Assembly: GCA_002509405.1 (NCBI GenBank)
Contig: DAVO01000004.1
Span: 1-20,639 of the forward strand
Source of the DNA: Methanomassiliicoccaceae archaeon UBA72
GTDB lineage: Archaea; Thermoplasmatota; Thermoplasmata; Methanomassiliicoccales; Methanomethylophilaceae
Reading direction: 5' to 3'
Length of the DNA: 20,639 nucleotides
Shown: one piece after another, positions 1 to 7,761 of the stretch
How the letters are laid out: the number at the start of each line of letters is the position of its first letter
How positions within the stretch are numbered: the stretch's first letter is position 1
Translations under genes and position numbers: made by a program
Notes under the pieces: model-generated
Database searches by the model: none
What the model was told of the DNA's origin: nothing
What the model saw: the letters and a program-made list of their open reading frames with translations, nothing else

Positions 1-237
1 CAAGCTTCGCCCAGCTGACGTTGCTTTCGTTCGCTTTGCGCATCCATTCAATGGCGAGGTCCTCGTCCTCTTGGGTTCCGACTCCGTCACGGTACATGCG
101 CCCCAGGCGCCCGTAGCCTCCGGCGTTTCCGGCATTGGCAAGTTCGTTGCAGAGTGCAAACGCTTCGGCCATGTCTCCGTCCCTCCCCCTTGCCAGCAGC
201 ATGTCCGTCAGTTCAAGCTTCGCCCAGCTGACGTTGC
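1..237 (-). repeat. Tandem repeat inside the Sel1 array, 213-bp period
   Basis: Bases 1-24 and 214-237 are identical. The period of 213 bp equals 71 codons, that is two Sel1 units. Both copies encode the peptide NVSWAKL. The identity suggests recent duplication or gene conversion of a two-repeat block. The first copy is cut by the window edge, so the full repeat length is unknown. Confidence 0.8.
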
Positions 238-2737
238 CTTTATCAGCATTCCTCATCAGCTTGATGGCCTTATTTAAATCTTTTTCCGTGCCCTTACCGT
301 CGCGGTACATGCGGGCCAGCCATGCTGTTGCGTTGATGTCTTTACCCTTATGTAAGGTGCAGATGTCATATGCGACCTTGTGATCCGTGGCGTTCTGGCT
401 TTTTAAAAGACTGCTTATCATGTTCGAACTGAACTTAGAATTCGGTTTACCGGTGTACTTTTCAAAAAGAAGCTTCAGATCGATCAATAAAGATTTCAGC
501 CTGAATCTAATAGAAGTATTACTAATAATATCGGTAACTGTCGGAGAGACTATTGTTCTTATGTCGCCTCCTTTATCAGCTGCCGACATGGCCTTCACAT
601 GCCCCTCGGGGAACAGAGTCCTGTATTCGACGATATCATGAATCTTGCCGTCAACAATGTTCACATAGGGCATCGGTGTGAAGCAGATCTCATCTCTGAA
701 ATAATCTTTGACGGCTTCGTTTCTGTGATTATTGAAAAAATAGTCGATAGATTTTTTCGAATGATCAGACAGGGTATCGCCATCCAACGACTCTATTTTT
801 TGAATGAAGTCAGCGGGCGTTTTCCATTTGAGGCTGTCAATATAAATGAAATCCATTGTAGACATCCTGGTATTTCCATCATACGAGATTATCGGAATTC
901 CTCCCATGAGCATGTCTAGAGTTATCTTGTATGAAACGGTCGGGAACGGTTCTATGAAAATATCGACCTTGTTATCGACAATCAGTTTCAAAGGGTCCTC
1001 TGCCCAGGAGACATAAACAAAGGAATCCTCGCGCATTTTGTTTTCCCGTACGAATTCACGGATATAATTGAGCCTATCATCTGGTATTGGACCGAAATGA
1101 AAGTGTTGCCCACCGGTCCTTCTTAGAAGGTCCAACACCATATCAATATACGAAATTTCGGACCCCGAATCCAATTTATAAAATCTGGCCGCCCCGCAGG
1201 CCGTTATTACGCTCTCATGGCCGTTGAAGGGTTGATACTGAAAACCTTCGAGACAGTGATTGTAATCGTTCCATGCTGGAACATAGATGACCTTTTCACC
1301 GAACGCTTGTTTCAACATATTATAATCAGTTGGTCTTTTTGATATTATGCAATCAATGTTGGAGCCCGAAAGGTTGCATACGAAGCCGTGGTCATATGAG
1401 AAAAGACAGACGTTCTTCGAAAAACCAGTCTGCATTATTGCCGAAGGGAAAAGGTCGTCGTGAGGATCGTAGTAGTACGTTTTTTCCGGAGAAATCCTCA
1501 CATATATTTCTGACAGGAATTTTAGTTTATCCTTGCAATCTTTGGGTACGGCAAAGACATCGAGCCCATCATATCTTCTCAATATCTCGAACGCTTCATC
1601 GTCGGACTGCGAGGATTCAGTGGAGATGATATAAAATTTTTTGTCTGGATACATTTTTACTATTTCGGTTATTTCTCTGAATATCCCTCCTCCTCTTGGT
1701 TTTAAACTTGTAACCATCATACATACAGTGTCTTTGTTCGCATGGGTTTGTATCAAATTGCTGTAATATTGTCTGTAAATGAATCCTACTGAGGAGGCAG
1801 CAGTGTCCAGATATTCGGAATAATATATGGCCTTGAACACGAATTCTTTGTTGCTGAAGGCGTAATTGCCAGCATATCTCCTCAGAACCTTGAGCATGTA
1901 GTCCGCACTGACAGAAGGATATCTGCGCTGTTCTTCAGTGACTTTTTCCTTTTTCGCGATGCATTGATCAATTAGCTTATCAAATGCCTTCCGTTCAATT
2001 TCAGTAGAACTAATTTCCTTAAGGCCGGACCAGATGCCTATCTGACGGTCGAACTGGTCTTTTTGGTTCATGCTCGACCATATGCCGGTGCTTGACCAGC
2101 AGTAGGCCGATCCGACCATGTTCAGGACCTTTACCTTTTTGTTCGAATACATAAGGTGGACCACGGTTCGGACCGTATCTCCCCTGAATCTGTCTTCCCT
2201 GAACAGGTCCGGTACCCGGTCTCTGAAAATATTCCTGTAGACGTACGTGGAGGTCTGATAATATCCGCTTCGCTGACCTACGATATCCATGTAATTGAAC
2301 TCATCAACCCCAGAGCAATCCGGGAGATTGACGCGTCCTTCCCCGAGGTCAATTATGTAATAATGAGTGACGGCGACGTAGTCTTCGTCCACGTCTCTAT
2401 CGAGAAAATCAATCTGTTTCTGAAGTTTGCAGTTGATTGTATAGTAGTCATCCACATCTAGGACGCAGAAGTATTTTCCGGAAGAAGCGGAAAGACCGTT
2501 GTAGAATGCGATGGCGTTACCATGGTTTGTCCCGTCACCTATTATTCTGATGTTGTCGTGCTTGGTCTGATAATTTTTCACTATCGATATGCTATCGTCG
2601 GTTGACCCGTCATCAACAATGATTACTTCATAATTAAAGTCAACTCTCTGCATAAATATGGAATCCAGTGCCCTGCCAATCGTTCTACCTCCATTATAAC
2701 AGGGGATTATTATCGATAATTTGACTTCAGATGACAT
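1..2737 (-). CDS. Large GT2 / GT-B-like glycosyltransferase with C-terminal Sel1 repeats, partial at the left edge
   Basis: An open minus-strand frame of 912 codons begins at ATG 2737-2735 and runs off the left edge without a stop. Residues 1-110 are a GT-A (family 2) domain: it opens KLSIIIPCYNGG, has VDDGSTDDS at 41-49 and the metal-binding DVDD at 94-97. Residues about 330-650 look like a second, GT-B-type transferase; the segment near 595-620 (IEPFP, then GGIPIISYDG) resembles the sugar-nucleotide region of OGT/SPINDLY-like enzymes, but this match is loose. From about residue 785 there are Sel1-like (TPR-related) repeats with ARMYRDGKG and GRMYRDGVG. No signal peptide or membrane helix is visible, so it is probably cytoplasmic. 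It starts 8 nt after the aminotransferase gene, as the last visible gene of that operon. Likely role: adding two kinds of sugar to a growing glycan, with the solenoid binding a partner. The GT2 assignment is firm; the rest is inference. Confidence 0.85.
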   Translation of the reverse strand, partial: MSSEVKLSIIIPCYNGGRTIGRALDSIFMQRVDFNYEVIIVDDGSTDDSISIVKNYQTKHDNIRIIGDGTNHGNAIAFYNGLSASSGKYFCVLDVDDYYTINCKLQKQIDFLDRDVDEDYVAVTHYYIIDLGEGRVNLPDCSGVDEFNYMDIVGQRSGYYQTSTYVYRNIFRDRVPDLFREDRFRGDTVRTVVHLMYSNKKVKVLNMVGSAYCWSSTGIWSSMNQKDQFDRQIGIWSGLKEISSTEIERKAFDKLIDQCIAKKEKVTEEQRRYPSVSADYMLKVLRRYAGNYAFSNKEFVFKAIYYSEYLDTAASSVGFIYRQYYSNLIQTHANKDTVCMMVTSLKPRGGGIFREITEIVKMYPDKKFYIISTESSQSDDEAFEILRRYDGLDVFAVPKDCKDKLKFLSEIYVRISPEKTYYYDPHDDLFPSAIMQTGFSKNVCLFSYDHGFVCNLSGSNIDCIISKRPTDYNMLKQAFGEKVIYVPAWNDYNHCLEGFQYQPFNGHESVITACGAARFYKLDSGSEISYIDMVLDLLRRTGGQHFHFGPIPDDRLNYIREFVRENKMREDSFVYVSWAEDPLKLIVDNKVDIFIEPFPTVSYKITLDMLMGGIPIISYDGNTRMSTMDFIYIDSLKWKTPADFIQKIESLDGDTLSDHSKKSIDYFFNNHRNEAVKDYFRDEICFTPMPYVNIVDGKIHDIVEYRTLFPEGHVKAMSAADKGGDIRTIVSPTVTDIISNTSIRFRLKSLLIDLKLLFEKYTGKPNSKFSSNMISSLLKSQNATDHKVAYDICTLHKGKDINATAWLARMYRDGKGTEKDLNKAIKLMRNADKGNVSWAKLELTDMLLARGRDGDMAEAFALCNELANAGNAGGYGRLGRMYRDGVGTQEDEDLAIEWMRKANESNVSWAKL

Positions 2738-2745
2738 ATTCACAC

Positions 2746-3837
2746 TCAGTAGGAATTGCACAAATCGATGACACGATTCACCTCAACATCTGTGAGTTCC
2801 GGGAACATGGGAAGCGATACACAGTGTTCGGACTGGAACTCTGCGTTGGGGCAGTCTCTGATTCCCTCCTTTTTCATTGCACTTTGGAGATGGCAGGGAA
2901 TCGGGTAATGTATCCCGCACAGGACTCCGTTTTCCTTCATATGTTTAATGAAGGAATCGCGGTCATCGACACACACCACGTACAGATGATGAACTGACTC
3001 TACATAGGCAGGTCTCTTTTGCTTTATAATGTGCCCATTTGTGATTTCACGATCATATGAGGCTGCTATGTCCTGTCTTCTCCTGGTCCACGACCTCAGA
3101 TATTTCAACTTCACGCTGAGGATTGCAGCCTGAATCCCATCAAGACGCATATTGTATCCGACTTTTTCATGATGATATCTTATGTGGCTGCCCTGGTTTC
3201 TTAGTATTCTGATTGCAGAATCTATGTCATCGTTGTTTGTTACGACTGCACCGGCATCGCCGTATGCTCCCAGATTCTTTCCGGGATAAAAACTAAACCC
3301 AGAGGCATCCCCAAAAGTCCCGACGGGCCTGCCTTTATACATGGCACAATGAGCCTGGGCGCAGTCCTCGATAAGATACAGCTCGTTTTCATAAGCAATT
3401 GATTTTATGGCATCGACATCAAAAGGCTGACCGTACAGATGGACCCCGACTATCGCCTTTGTCTTTTTTGTGAGACAATCTTCTACTGATTTCGGGTCGA
3501 TCTCCCATGTATCTTTCTGACAATCCGAAAAGATAACGTCTGCCCCAGCGTGTATCGGGCCCCAGGCGGAGGCGATAAATGTGTTGGCAGGAACAATTAC
3601 TTCGTCTCCAGGTCCGATTCCAAGTGCCTTGCAGGCCAGAAAAAGTGCATCTGTCCCGTTGCTAACACCAATCGTATGCCTTGCACCCACAAACGAGGAA
3701 AATTCATCCTCAAACTTCTCGACAAACGGACCGCCCACAAACGCAGTCTGAGAGCACACGTCATCGAATGCCTGCCTAATCTCCTCCTTTATGCCTTCGT
3801 ATTGCCTAGAAAGGTCCATAAAATTCAATTCTGTCAT
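2746..3837 (-). CDS. DegT/DnrJ/EryC1/StrS-family PLP sugar aminotransferase (WbpE-like)
   Basis: This 363-residue protein is a full-length type I fold PLP aminotransferase acting on keto sugar nucleotides. The Schiff-base lysine is K187 in SFYPGKNLGAYGDAG, and the cofactor-contacting aspartate is D158 in EDCAQAH. SNGTDAL near 59-65 binds the phosphate. The LGAYGDAG form is common in enzymes that aminate a 3-keto sugar. Its ATG lies 2 nt after the stop of the acetyltransferase gene, which itself overlaps the dehydrogenase gene, so the three are translationally coupled. In that company it most likely transfers an amino group from glutamate to the C3 ketone of a UDP-hexuronic acid, as WbpE does. 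The family is certain. The exact substrate is inferred from neighbours, and a 4-amino sugar product cannot be excluded. Confidence 0.93.
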   Translation of the reverse strand: MTELNFMDLSRQYEGIKEEIRQAFDDVCSQTAFVGGPFVEKFEDEFSSFVGARHTIGVSNGTDALFLACKALGIGPGDEVIVPANTFIASAWGPIHAGADVIFSDCQKDTWEIDPKSVEDCLTKKTKAIVGVHLYGQPFDVDAIKSIAYENELYLIEDCAQAHCAMYKGRPVGTFGDASGFSFYPGKNLGAYGDAGAVVTNNDDIDSAIRILRNQGSHIRYHHEKVGYNMRLDGIQAAILSVKLKYLRSWTRRRQDIAASYDREITNGHIIKQKRPAYVESVHHLYVVCVDDRDSFIKHMKENGVLCGIHYPIPCHLQSAMKKEGIRDCPNAEFQSEHCVSLPMFPELTDVEVNRVIDLCNSY

Positions 3838-3839
3838 CG

Positions 3840-4328
3840 TTAATCGCCCCTATCGATCCGTCTTGCCGGATTTCCAGCAACGGTTGTGTCATCATCGACA
3901 TTTTTTGTCACAACGCTCCCGGCACCGACCATTGCGTTTTTGCCAATCCTGATACCACACAGTATAGTGGATCCACTGCCGACGGATGCTCCATCTTCCA
4001 CCACAGTTCTAGTTAGCGACCAATCGCCATTACCTTTAGGCGTGCCATCTTCGTTCGTCGAACGTGGATACTTGTCATTCACGAAGGTTACACCATGACC
4101 TATGAAAACTCGGTCACCTATATCAACTCCCTCGCATATGAATGTGTGGCTTGATATTTTGCATTTTGAACCTATTACAGCACCCTTCTGTATCTCCACG
4201 AAAGTACCTATTTTGGTTTCTTTCCCAATTGCACATTCGTATAAGTTTGTAAAGTCATTAATGACGACTCCTTCTCCGACCTCGACCTTTCGCACAGTTT
4301 TTTTAGGCCCGTCGACGTTCAATTCCAT
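3840..4328 (-). CDS. Left-handed beta-helix sugar N-acetyltransferase (WbpD-like)
   Basis: This 162-residue protein is built of hexapeptide repeats, for example IGDRVFIGHG and later IRIGKNAMVGAGSVVTKNV, ending in the AGNPAR motif typical of this superfamily. It is a soluble trimeric-type acetyl-CoA transferase. Placed between a WbpB-like dehydrogenase and a WbpE-like aminotransferase, it most likely acetylates the new 3-amino group of the UDP-sugar acid. It is somewhat shorter than Pseudomonas WbpD (about 190 residues). The start ATG (4328-4326) overlaps the end of the upstream gene by 10 nt, a strong sign of coupled translation. It ends with TAA. The fold is certain and the substrate inferred. 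Confidence 0.92.
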   Translation of the reverse strand: MELNVDGPKKTVRKVEVGEGVVINDFTNLYECAIGKETKIGTFVEIQKGAVIGSKCKISSHTFICEGVDIGDRVFIGHGVTFVNDKYPRSTNEDGTPKGNGDWSLTRTVVEDGASVGSGSTILCGIRIGKNAMVGAGSVVTKNVDDDTTVAGNPARRIDRGD

Positions 4329-5308
4329 CGAATCACAACCTCCGATCCCTTATTCGTTATGGATTCCTGAGCTGCCTCCAGCATTCTCACAACATCCAGA
4401 CCGATTTTAGAATTAGAAACAGGGGTGCATCTGTGAACAATACAATTGACAAAGTCCTTTAGCATTATCGATAAGGTTTCAGTCGAGTCAAGTTCCGGGG
4501 TATTTTCATTTTCGATCCAACAATTCATACAGCCGCTCTCTTCCTCGAATCGTGTGTCGAAAACCCGGATTTTATTATTTTTCTCGAGATCGTTGAAGAA
4601 GACCATACTTTTGTTTCCGCCTATCAGGATGTTTCTTATTTTGACAGGAGAGACCCATGAAACCGAAACATGGGCGATTGCACCGCTGCCGTAATATATT
4701 GTGACATATGCAATGTCTTCTAACCTTTTTTTCAAATGTGATGTACCTGTTGCTATTATTTTTTCAGGTTTTTCTTCCATTAAATAATCCAAAATGGCCA
4801 GATCGTGCGGCGCAAGGTCCCATATGACATTAACATCACGCTGGAATTTTCCGAGGTTGACGCGTGTCGAGTCAAAATAGTTGACCTTTTCTTTTCTTTC
4901 AGTAAAAAGTTTTTTAATTGTTCGGACAGCCGATGAATAAAGATATGTGTGATCCACCATCAAGATGAGATTTTTTTCATTTGCCAGTTCAATTAGCTCT
5001 TCTGCTTCTGCAGAATTGGATGTTATCGGCTTCTCTACGAGAACGTGCTTTCCCGCTATCAGCGCCCGCTTCGCTACGGAGTAATGGAGGAAAACCGGAA
5101 GAGCAATGATGACTGCGTCAACATCAGGGTCCTTCAGGGCGTTGTCCATGGTGCCTTCCACAACACAATGAGGGTACTTAGACGTAGCTTCTGTGCAACG
5201 GGTAGGCGAAGCATCGATTATGTACTTAACATCAGAACCAATATGGAAAATGTTCCTCACTATGTTTGGTCCCCAATAGCCAAAGCCGAACACTGCAAAA
5301 TTTACCAC
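4319..5308 (-). CDS. Gfo/Idh/MocA-family NAD-dependent sugar-nucleotide dehydrogenase (WbpB-like)
   Basis: This 329-residue protein has the Rossmann fingerprint GFGYWGPN at 8-15 and the EKPI motif at 92-95 with the conserved lysine K93. The WDLAPHDLAIL segment supplies the conserved D/H pair of the C-terminal domain. WbpB-type members oxidise C3 of a UDP-hexuronic acid to a 3-keto form, which the aminotransferase then aminates. It is first in the minus-strand operon and overlaps the acetyltransferase gene by 10 nt. The start is GTG (5308-5306). No ATG lies in frame just upstream, and the GYWG motif sits at the usual distance from this start. A TATA-like element lies about 55 nt upstream. The family is certain; the 3-dehydrogenase role comes from the gene set. 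Confidence 0.92.
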   Translation of the reverse strand: MVNFAVFGFGYWGPNIVRNIFHIGSDVKYIIDASPTRCTEATSKYPHCVVEGTMDNALKDPDVDAVIIALPVFLHYSVAKRALIAGKHVLVEKPITSNSAEAEELIELANEKNLILMVDHTYLYSSAVRTIKKLFTERKEKVNYFDSTRVNLGKFQRDVNVIWDLAPHDLAILDYLMEEKPEKIIATGTSHLKKRLEDIAYVTIYYGSGAIAHVSVSWVSPVKIRNILIGGNKSMVFFNDLEKNNKIRVFDTRFEEESGCMNCWIENENTPELDSTETLSIMLKDFVNCIVHRCTPVSNSKIGLDVVRMLEAAQESITNKGSEVVIRWN

Positions 5309-5361
5309 GGGCGTCAGTCGATTCCTGTGTATTAATATTTGCTGAATGAGAATACGGTTGT

Positions 5362-5369
5362 TTATTTAA
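5362..5369 (-). promoter_or_regulatory. Candidate TATA box for the Wbp-like operon
   Basis: On the minus strand this reads TTAAATAA. Transcription would start about 25 nt further on, near 5340, leaving a leader of about 30 nt before the GTG at 5308. Found by eye only. Confidence 0.4.
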
Positions 5370-5410
5370 GCTGCTATTCTCGAGATGATAGTTTGACCAA
5401 ATCAGGAGCA

Positions 5411-5420
5411 TAATAAAAAA
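5411..5420 (-). terminator. Candidate oligo-T terminator after the UDP-glucose dehydrogenase gene
   Basis: On the minus strand the sequence TTTTTTATTA lies about 80 nt past the ugd stop and upstream of the promoter of the next operon. Archaeal RNA polymerase terminates at such T-runs without needing a hairpin. No strong stem-loop is visible. Confidence 0.35.
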
Positions 5421-5501
5421 TCGTTCAACGCCCAATTACGTCATTATTAGAGGGTCACCTCATTCAGAGGATTTTTCGCATATGGTCTCGCTCCCAGCAA
5501 T

Positions 5502-6683
5502 TCAGTCCCTATTGTAAACATCTCTGGAATAAACCTTTTCAGATACATCTTTCAATTCATCAGTAACACGATTCGCAACAATGACATCAGAAAGTTTCTT
5601 GAATTCTTCAATATCCCGTATGCTACGGTACCCGCAGAAGAGGTCTTGTCTGAGTGTTGGCTCGTATACGATAATATCGAATCCTCTTTCTTTCAGCATC
5701 TTCATAACATCAAGGATGCTTGATTTACGGCTGTTGTCCGATCCAGCTTTCATGTTGAGTCTGAATGCCCCTATTGTGGCTGAATCGCTGGAAACCATCG
5801 CGGCAATCCTGTCAGCGATAAACTTCTTGCGGTCGTCATTAGATTGAACGATGGCCGAAATAAGTGTATGAGGGGTATTTCCATAGCTCGAACGCAGTTG
5901 CATCGTATCCTTGGGAAGGCAATAACCGCCATAACCGAAAGAAGGGTTATTGTAATAATCTCCGATTCTTGGGTCCAGCGATACGCCCCGTATGATATCC
6001 TCCGAGTCAAGTTCGTTAATCTCGGCGAAAGAATCAAGTTCGTTAAAGAACGACACTCTCATTGCCAGATATGAATTGGAAAATAGTTTTATCGATTCGG
6101 CCTCGGTATATCCCGTTATCAACACGACTACATCATTCTCTAACGAGCAGTCTTTAACAATATCCGCAAAGCGTTCCGCGCTTCCCCCATCCATGTCCGC
6201 TGTTCCGACTATGATTCTTGAAGGATGCAGATTATCATGAAGCGAACGCCCCTCCCTCAGGAATTCGGGTGAATAAATCAGGTTTGCAATTTTTCTTTTT
6301 TCACGAACACGTCTGGAATAACCTATCGGCACGGTGGACTTTATTACAATCGTTGCTTCAGGACAAGTTTTTTCAATATTGTCCAAGGCCACATCGATTG
6401 GGGTAGTATCAAAGGAATTCGATTCCGGATCATAGTCTGTTGGTGTTGCTATGATAAAATAATCGGAGGCCTTGCAGTCCTCGTAGTCTAAAGTGGCAAG
6501 GAGGTTCAGTTTTTCGCCTGAAAAGTAATTTTCGATATCTCTGTCGGCGATGGGTGAGATTCTGCGGTTAATCATATCAACCTTATCTGGAATTACATCC
6601 AACGCGACGACCTCATGCTTCCTAGAAAGAAGCACGGCTAGCGAAAGGCCAACGTACCCGGCACCTATCACCGATATCTTCAT
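5502..6683 (-). CDS. ugd: UDP-glucose 6-dehydrogenase
   Basis: This 393-residue enzyme oxidises UDP-glucose to UDP-glucuronate with two NAD+. It shows GAGYVG at 7-12 for NAD binding, SPEFLREG at 138-145, and the catalytic cysteine C255 in GYGGYCLPKD. The length and many stretches (ATPTDYDP, NNPSFGYGGYCLPKD, SNRMAEELKDV-like end) match the short enterobacterial Ugd class rather than the WbpA/UDP-GlcNAc class. I place the start at ATG 6683; a second in-frame ATG lies at 6701. An AT-rich TATA-like element at about 6703-6718 would put the transcript start near 6690, which favours 6683. It is transcribed separately from the Wbp-like operon but points the same way, and probably supplies the uronic acid precursor. 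Confidence 0.93.
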   Translation of the reverse strand: MKISVIGAGYVGLSLAVLLSRKHEVVALDVIPDKVDMINRRISPIADRDIENYFSGEKLNLLATLDYEDCKASDYFIIATPTDYDPESNSFDTTPIDVALDNIEKTCPEATIVIKSTVPIGYSRRVREKRKIANLIYSPEFLREGRSLHDNLHPSRIIVGTADMDGGSAERFADIVKDCSLENDVVVLITGYTEAESIKLFSNSYLAMRVSFFNELDSFAEINELDSEDIIRGVSLDPRIGDYYNNPSFGYGGYCLPKDTMQLRSSYGNTPHTLISAIVQSNDDRKKFIADRIAAMVSSDSATIGAFRLNMKAGSDNSRKSSILDVMKMLKERGFDIIVYEPTLRQDLFCGYRSIRDIEEFKKLSDVIVANRVTDELKDVSEKVYSRDVYNRD

Positions 6684-6702
6684 ACTGTCTCGTACAGGCA
6701 TT

Positions 6703-6718
6703 ATAATTATTAATTTAT
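6703..6718 (-). promoter_or_regulatory. Candidate promoter for ugd
   Basis: The minus strand here is almost pure A/T (ATAAATTAATAATTAT). It lies 20-35 nt before the preferred ATG, which would give an almost leaderless transcript. Its position decides between the two possible ugd starts. Confidence 0.4.
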
Positions 6719-6929
6719 GCTAAGTGTAGACGGTGCGCTTATTTGGTATTTCAATTAGATTGACGCAGTTTTATGATTATTATCATGCCTTTGTAAAGAA
6801 TATAAAATGTATCCGATCGCTTCAAGACTATGGAAATGTTATATCAGAGACATGTCCGAATGACATTTTAGTGGAATTGGGTTTATTATGATGTAGACTA
6901 AACTATAAAGGTAAGCAATCGGTTTGAAA

Positions 6930-6954
6930 CATATATTATTATTAAATCAGGAGG
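6930..6954 (+). promoter_or_regulatory. Candidate TATA box and upstream GGAGG before the ABC export genes
   Basis: CATATATTATT begins at 6930 and a GGAGGG lies at 6950-6955. The GGAGGG is 17 nt before the ATG at 6973, farther than usual, so it may not serve this start. A second TATA-like sequence (ACTATAAAGG) sits at about 6901-6910. The 271-nt gap between ugd and this gene therefore carries divergent promoters. Confidence 0.35.
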
Positions 6955-6972
6955 GCTCTTACTACGATATCA

Positions 6973-7761
6973 ATGGATGCAGTTAAAGGAAAAATCAGTG
7001 AACTGTATCGTTCCAGATTCATGTTCTACTCTTTAGTGAGGAAGAATCTTTTCGGTAAGTATAAGAATTCTGTACTGGGGTTTGCATGGAATTTCCTAAC
7101 CCCTGTCATCTCCGTAATGCTTTTTTATATTGTATTTGAGAATTTTATGGGAAGGGGTGTGCCGTACTATTGGCTGTACCTGTGCGTAGGAATGTTTCCT
7201 TTCTCTTTCATGAACACTAATCTGATAGGAGGAGCGTCCAATATTACGTCCAACAGCGGCATGATAAAAAAGATGTACTTTCCTCGTGAGCTGTTGCCTC
7301 TTTCCCAGGTAGCTTACACATTGATCGTGTTCCTGATAGCATATGCAATTGTTTTTGTGATGATGCTCACAACAGGATTTCCCTTAAGCACTAAAGGAAT
7401 GTTGGCGCTCCCTCTTGTAATAATTACGATGTTCATATTCTCGTTCGGAACCATATTGCTGACGTCTGCGATATCAGTATATTCGAGGGATTTTGAATAT
7501 CTGATATCTGCATTTGCGAGGGTATTGTTCTGGGTCACACCGATATTCTATATGATCGATTCGATTACTGGGATTTTGTCAAAGATAATATGGTTCAATC
7601 CACTGACATACTATGTAGAAGGCTTGCATGAAATAATCTATTGGGGAGTAATGCCCAGCGCCGAATTGTTAATCGTATGCACTGTGCTTTCGTTGGTAAT
7701 GTTAGTTATAGGCGCATACGTTTTCGAGAAACTCAAAGATGGATTCGCAGAGAGGATATGA
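6973..7761 (+). CDS. ABC-2 type polysaccharide export permease (Wzm-like)
   Basis: This 262-residue integral membrane protein is the usual length for the family. It has an amphipathic N-terminus with YSLVRKNLFGKYKNSVLG, then about six hydrophobic segments. The late motif FNPLTYYVEGLHEIIYWG, just before the last helix, is typical of ABC-2 exporters of O-antigen, teichoic acid and capsule type. It would form a dimeric channel moving a lipid-linked glycan across the cytoplasmic membrane. Its stop codon overlaps the start of the ATPase gene in an ATGA arrangement, which fixes the pair as one transporter. In this locus the cargo is probably the glycan made by the neighbouring transferases. The family is certain; the cargo is inferred. 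Confidence 0.94.
   Translation: MDAVKGKISELYRSRFMFYSLVRKNLFGKYKNSVLGFAWNFLTPVISVMLFYIVFENFMGRGVPYYWLYLCVGMFPFSFMNTNLIGGASNITSNSGMIKKMYFPRELLPLSQVAYTLIVFLIAYAIVFVMMLTTGFPLSTKGMLALPLVIITMFIFSFGTILLTSAISVYSRDFEYLISAFARVLFWVTPIFYMIDSITGILSKIIWFNPLTYYVEGLHEIIYWGVMPSAELLIVCTVLSLVMLVIGAYVFEKLKDGFAERI

Noticed and set aside
5232..5435. A 67-codon minus-strand frame upstream of the WbpB-like gene
   Set aside because: It overlaps the start of that gene in another frame and covers its likely promoter. No conserved features.
6773..6786. Near-palindrome ATGATTATTATCAT between ugd and the permease gene
   Set aside because: Half-sites of only five bases in A/T-rich DNA are expected by chance. No second copy was seen, so no operator is claimed.
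7641..7757. Longer N-terminus for the ABC-Sel1 protein
   Set aside because: The extra 39 codons lie inside the permease gene in another frame. ATG 7758 gives the typical ATGA overlap and the usual distance to Walker A.
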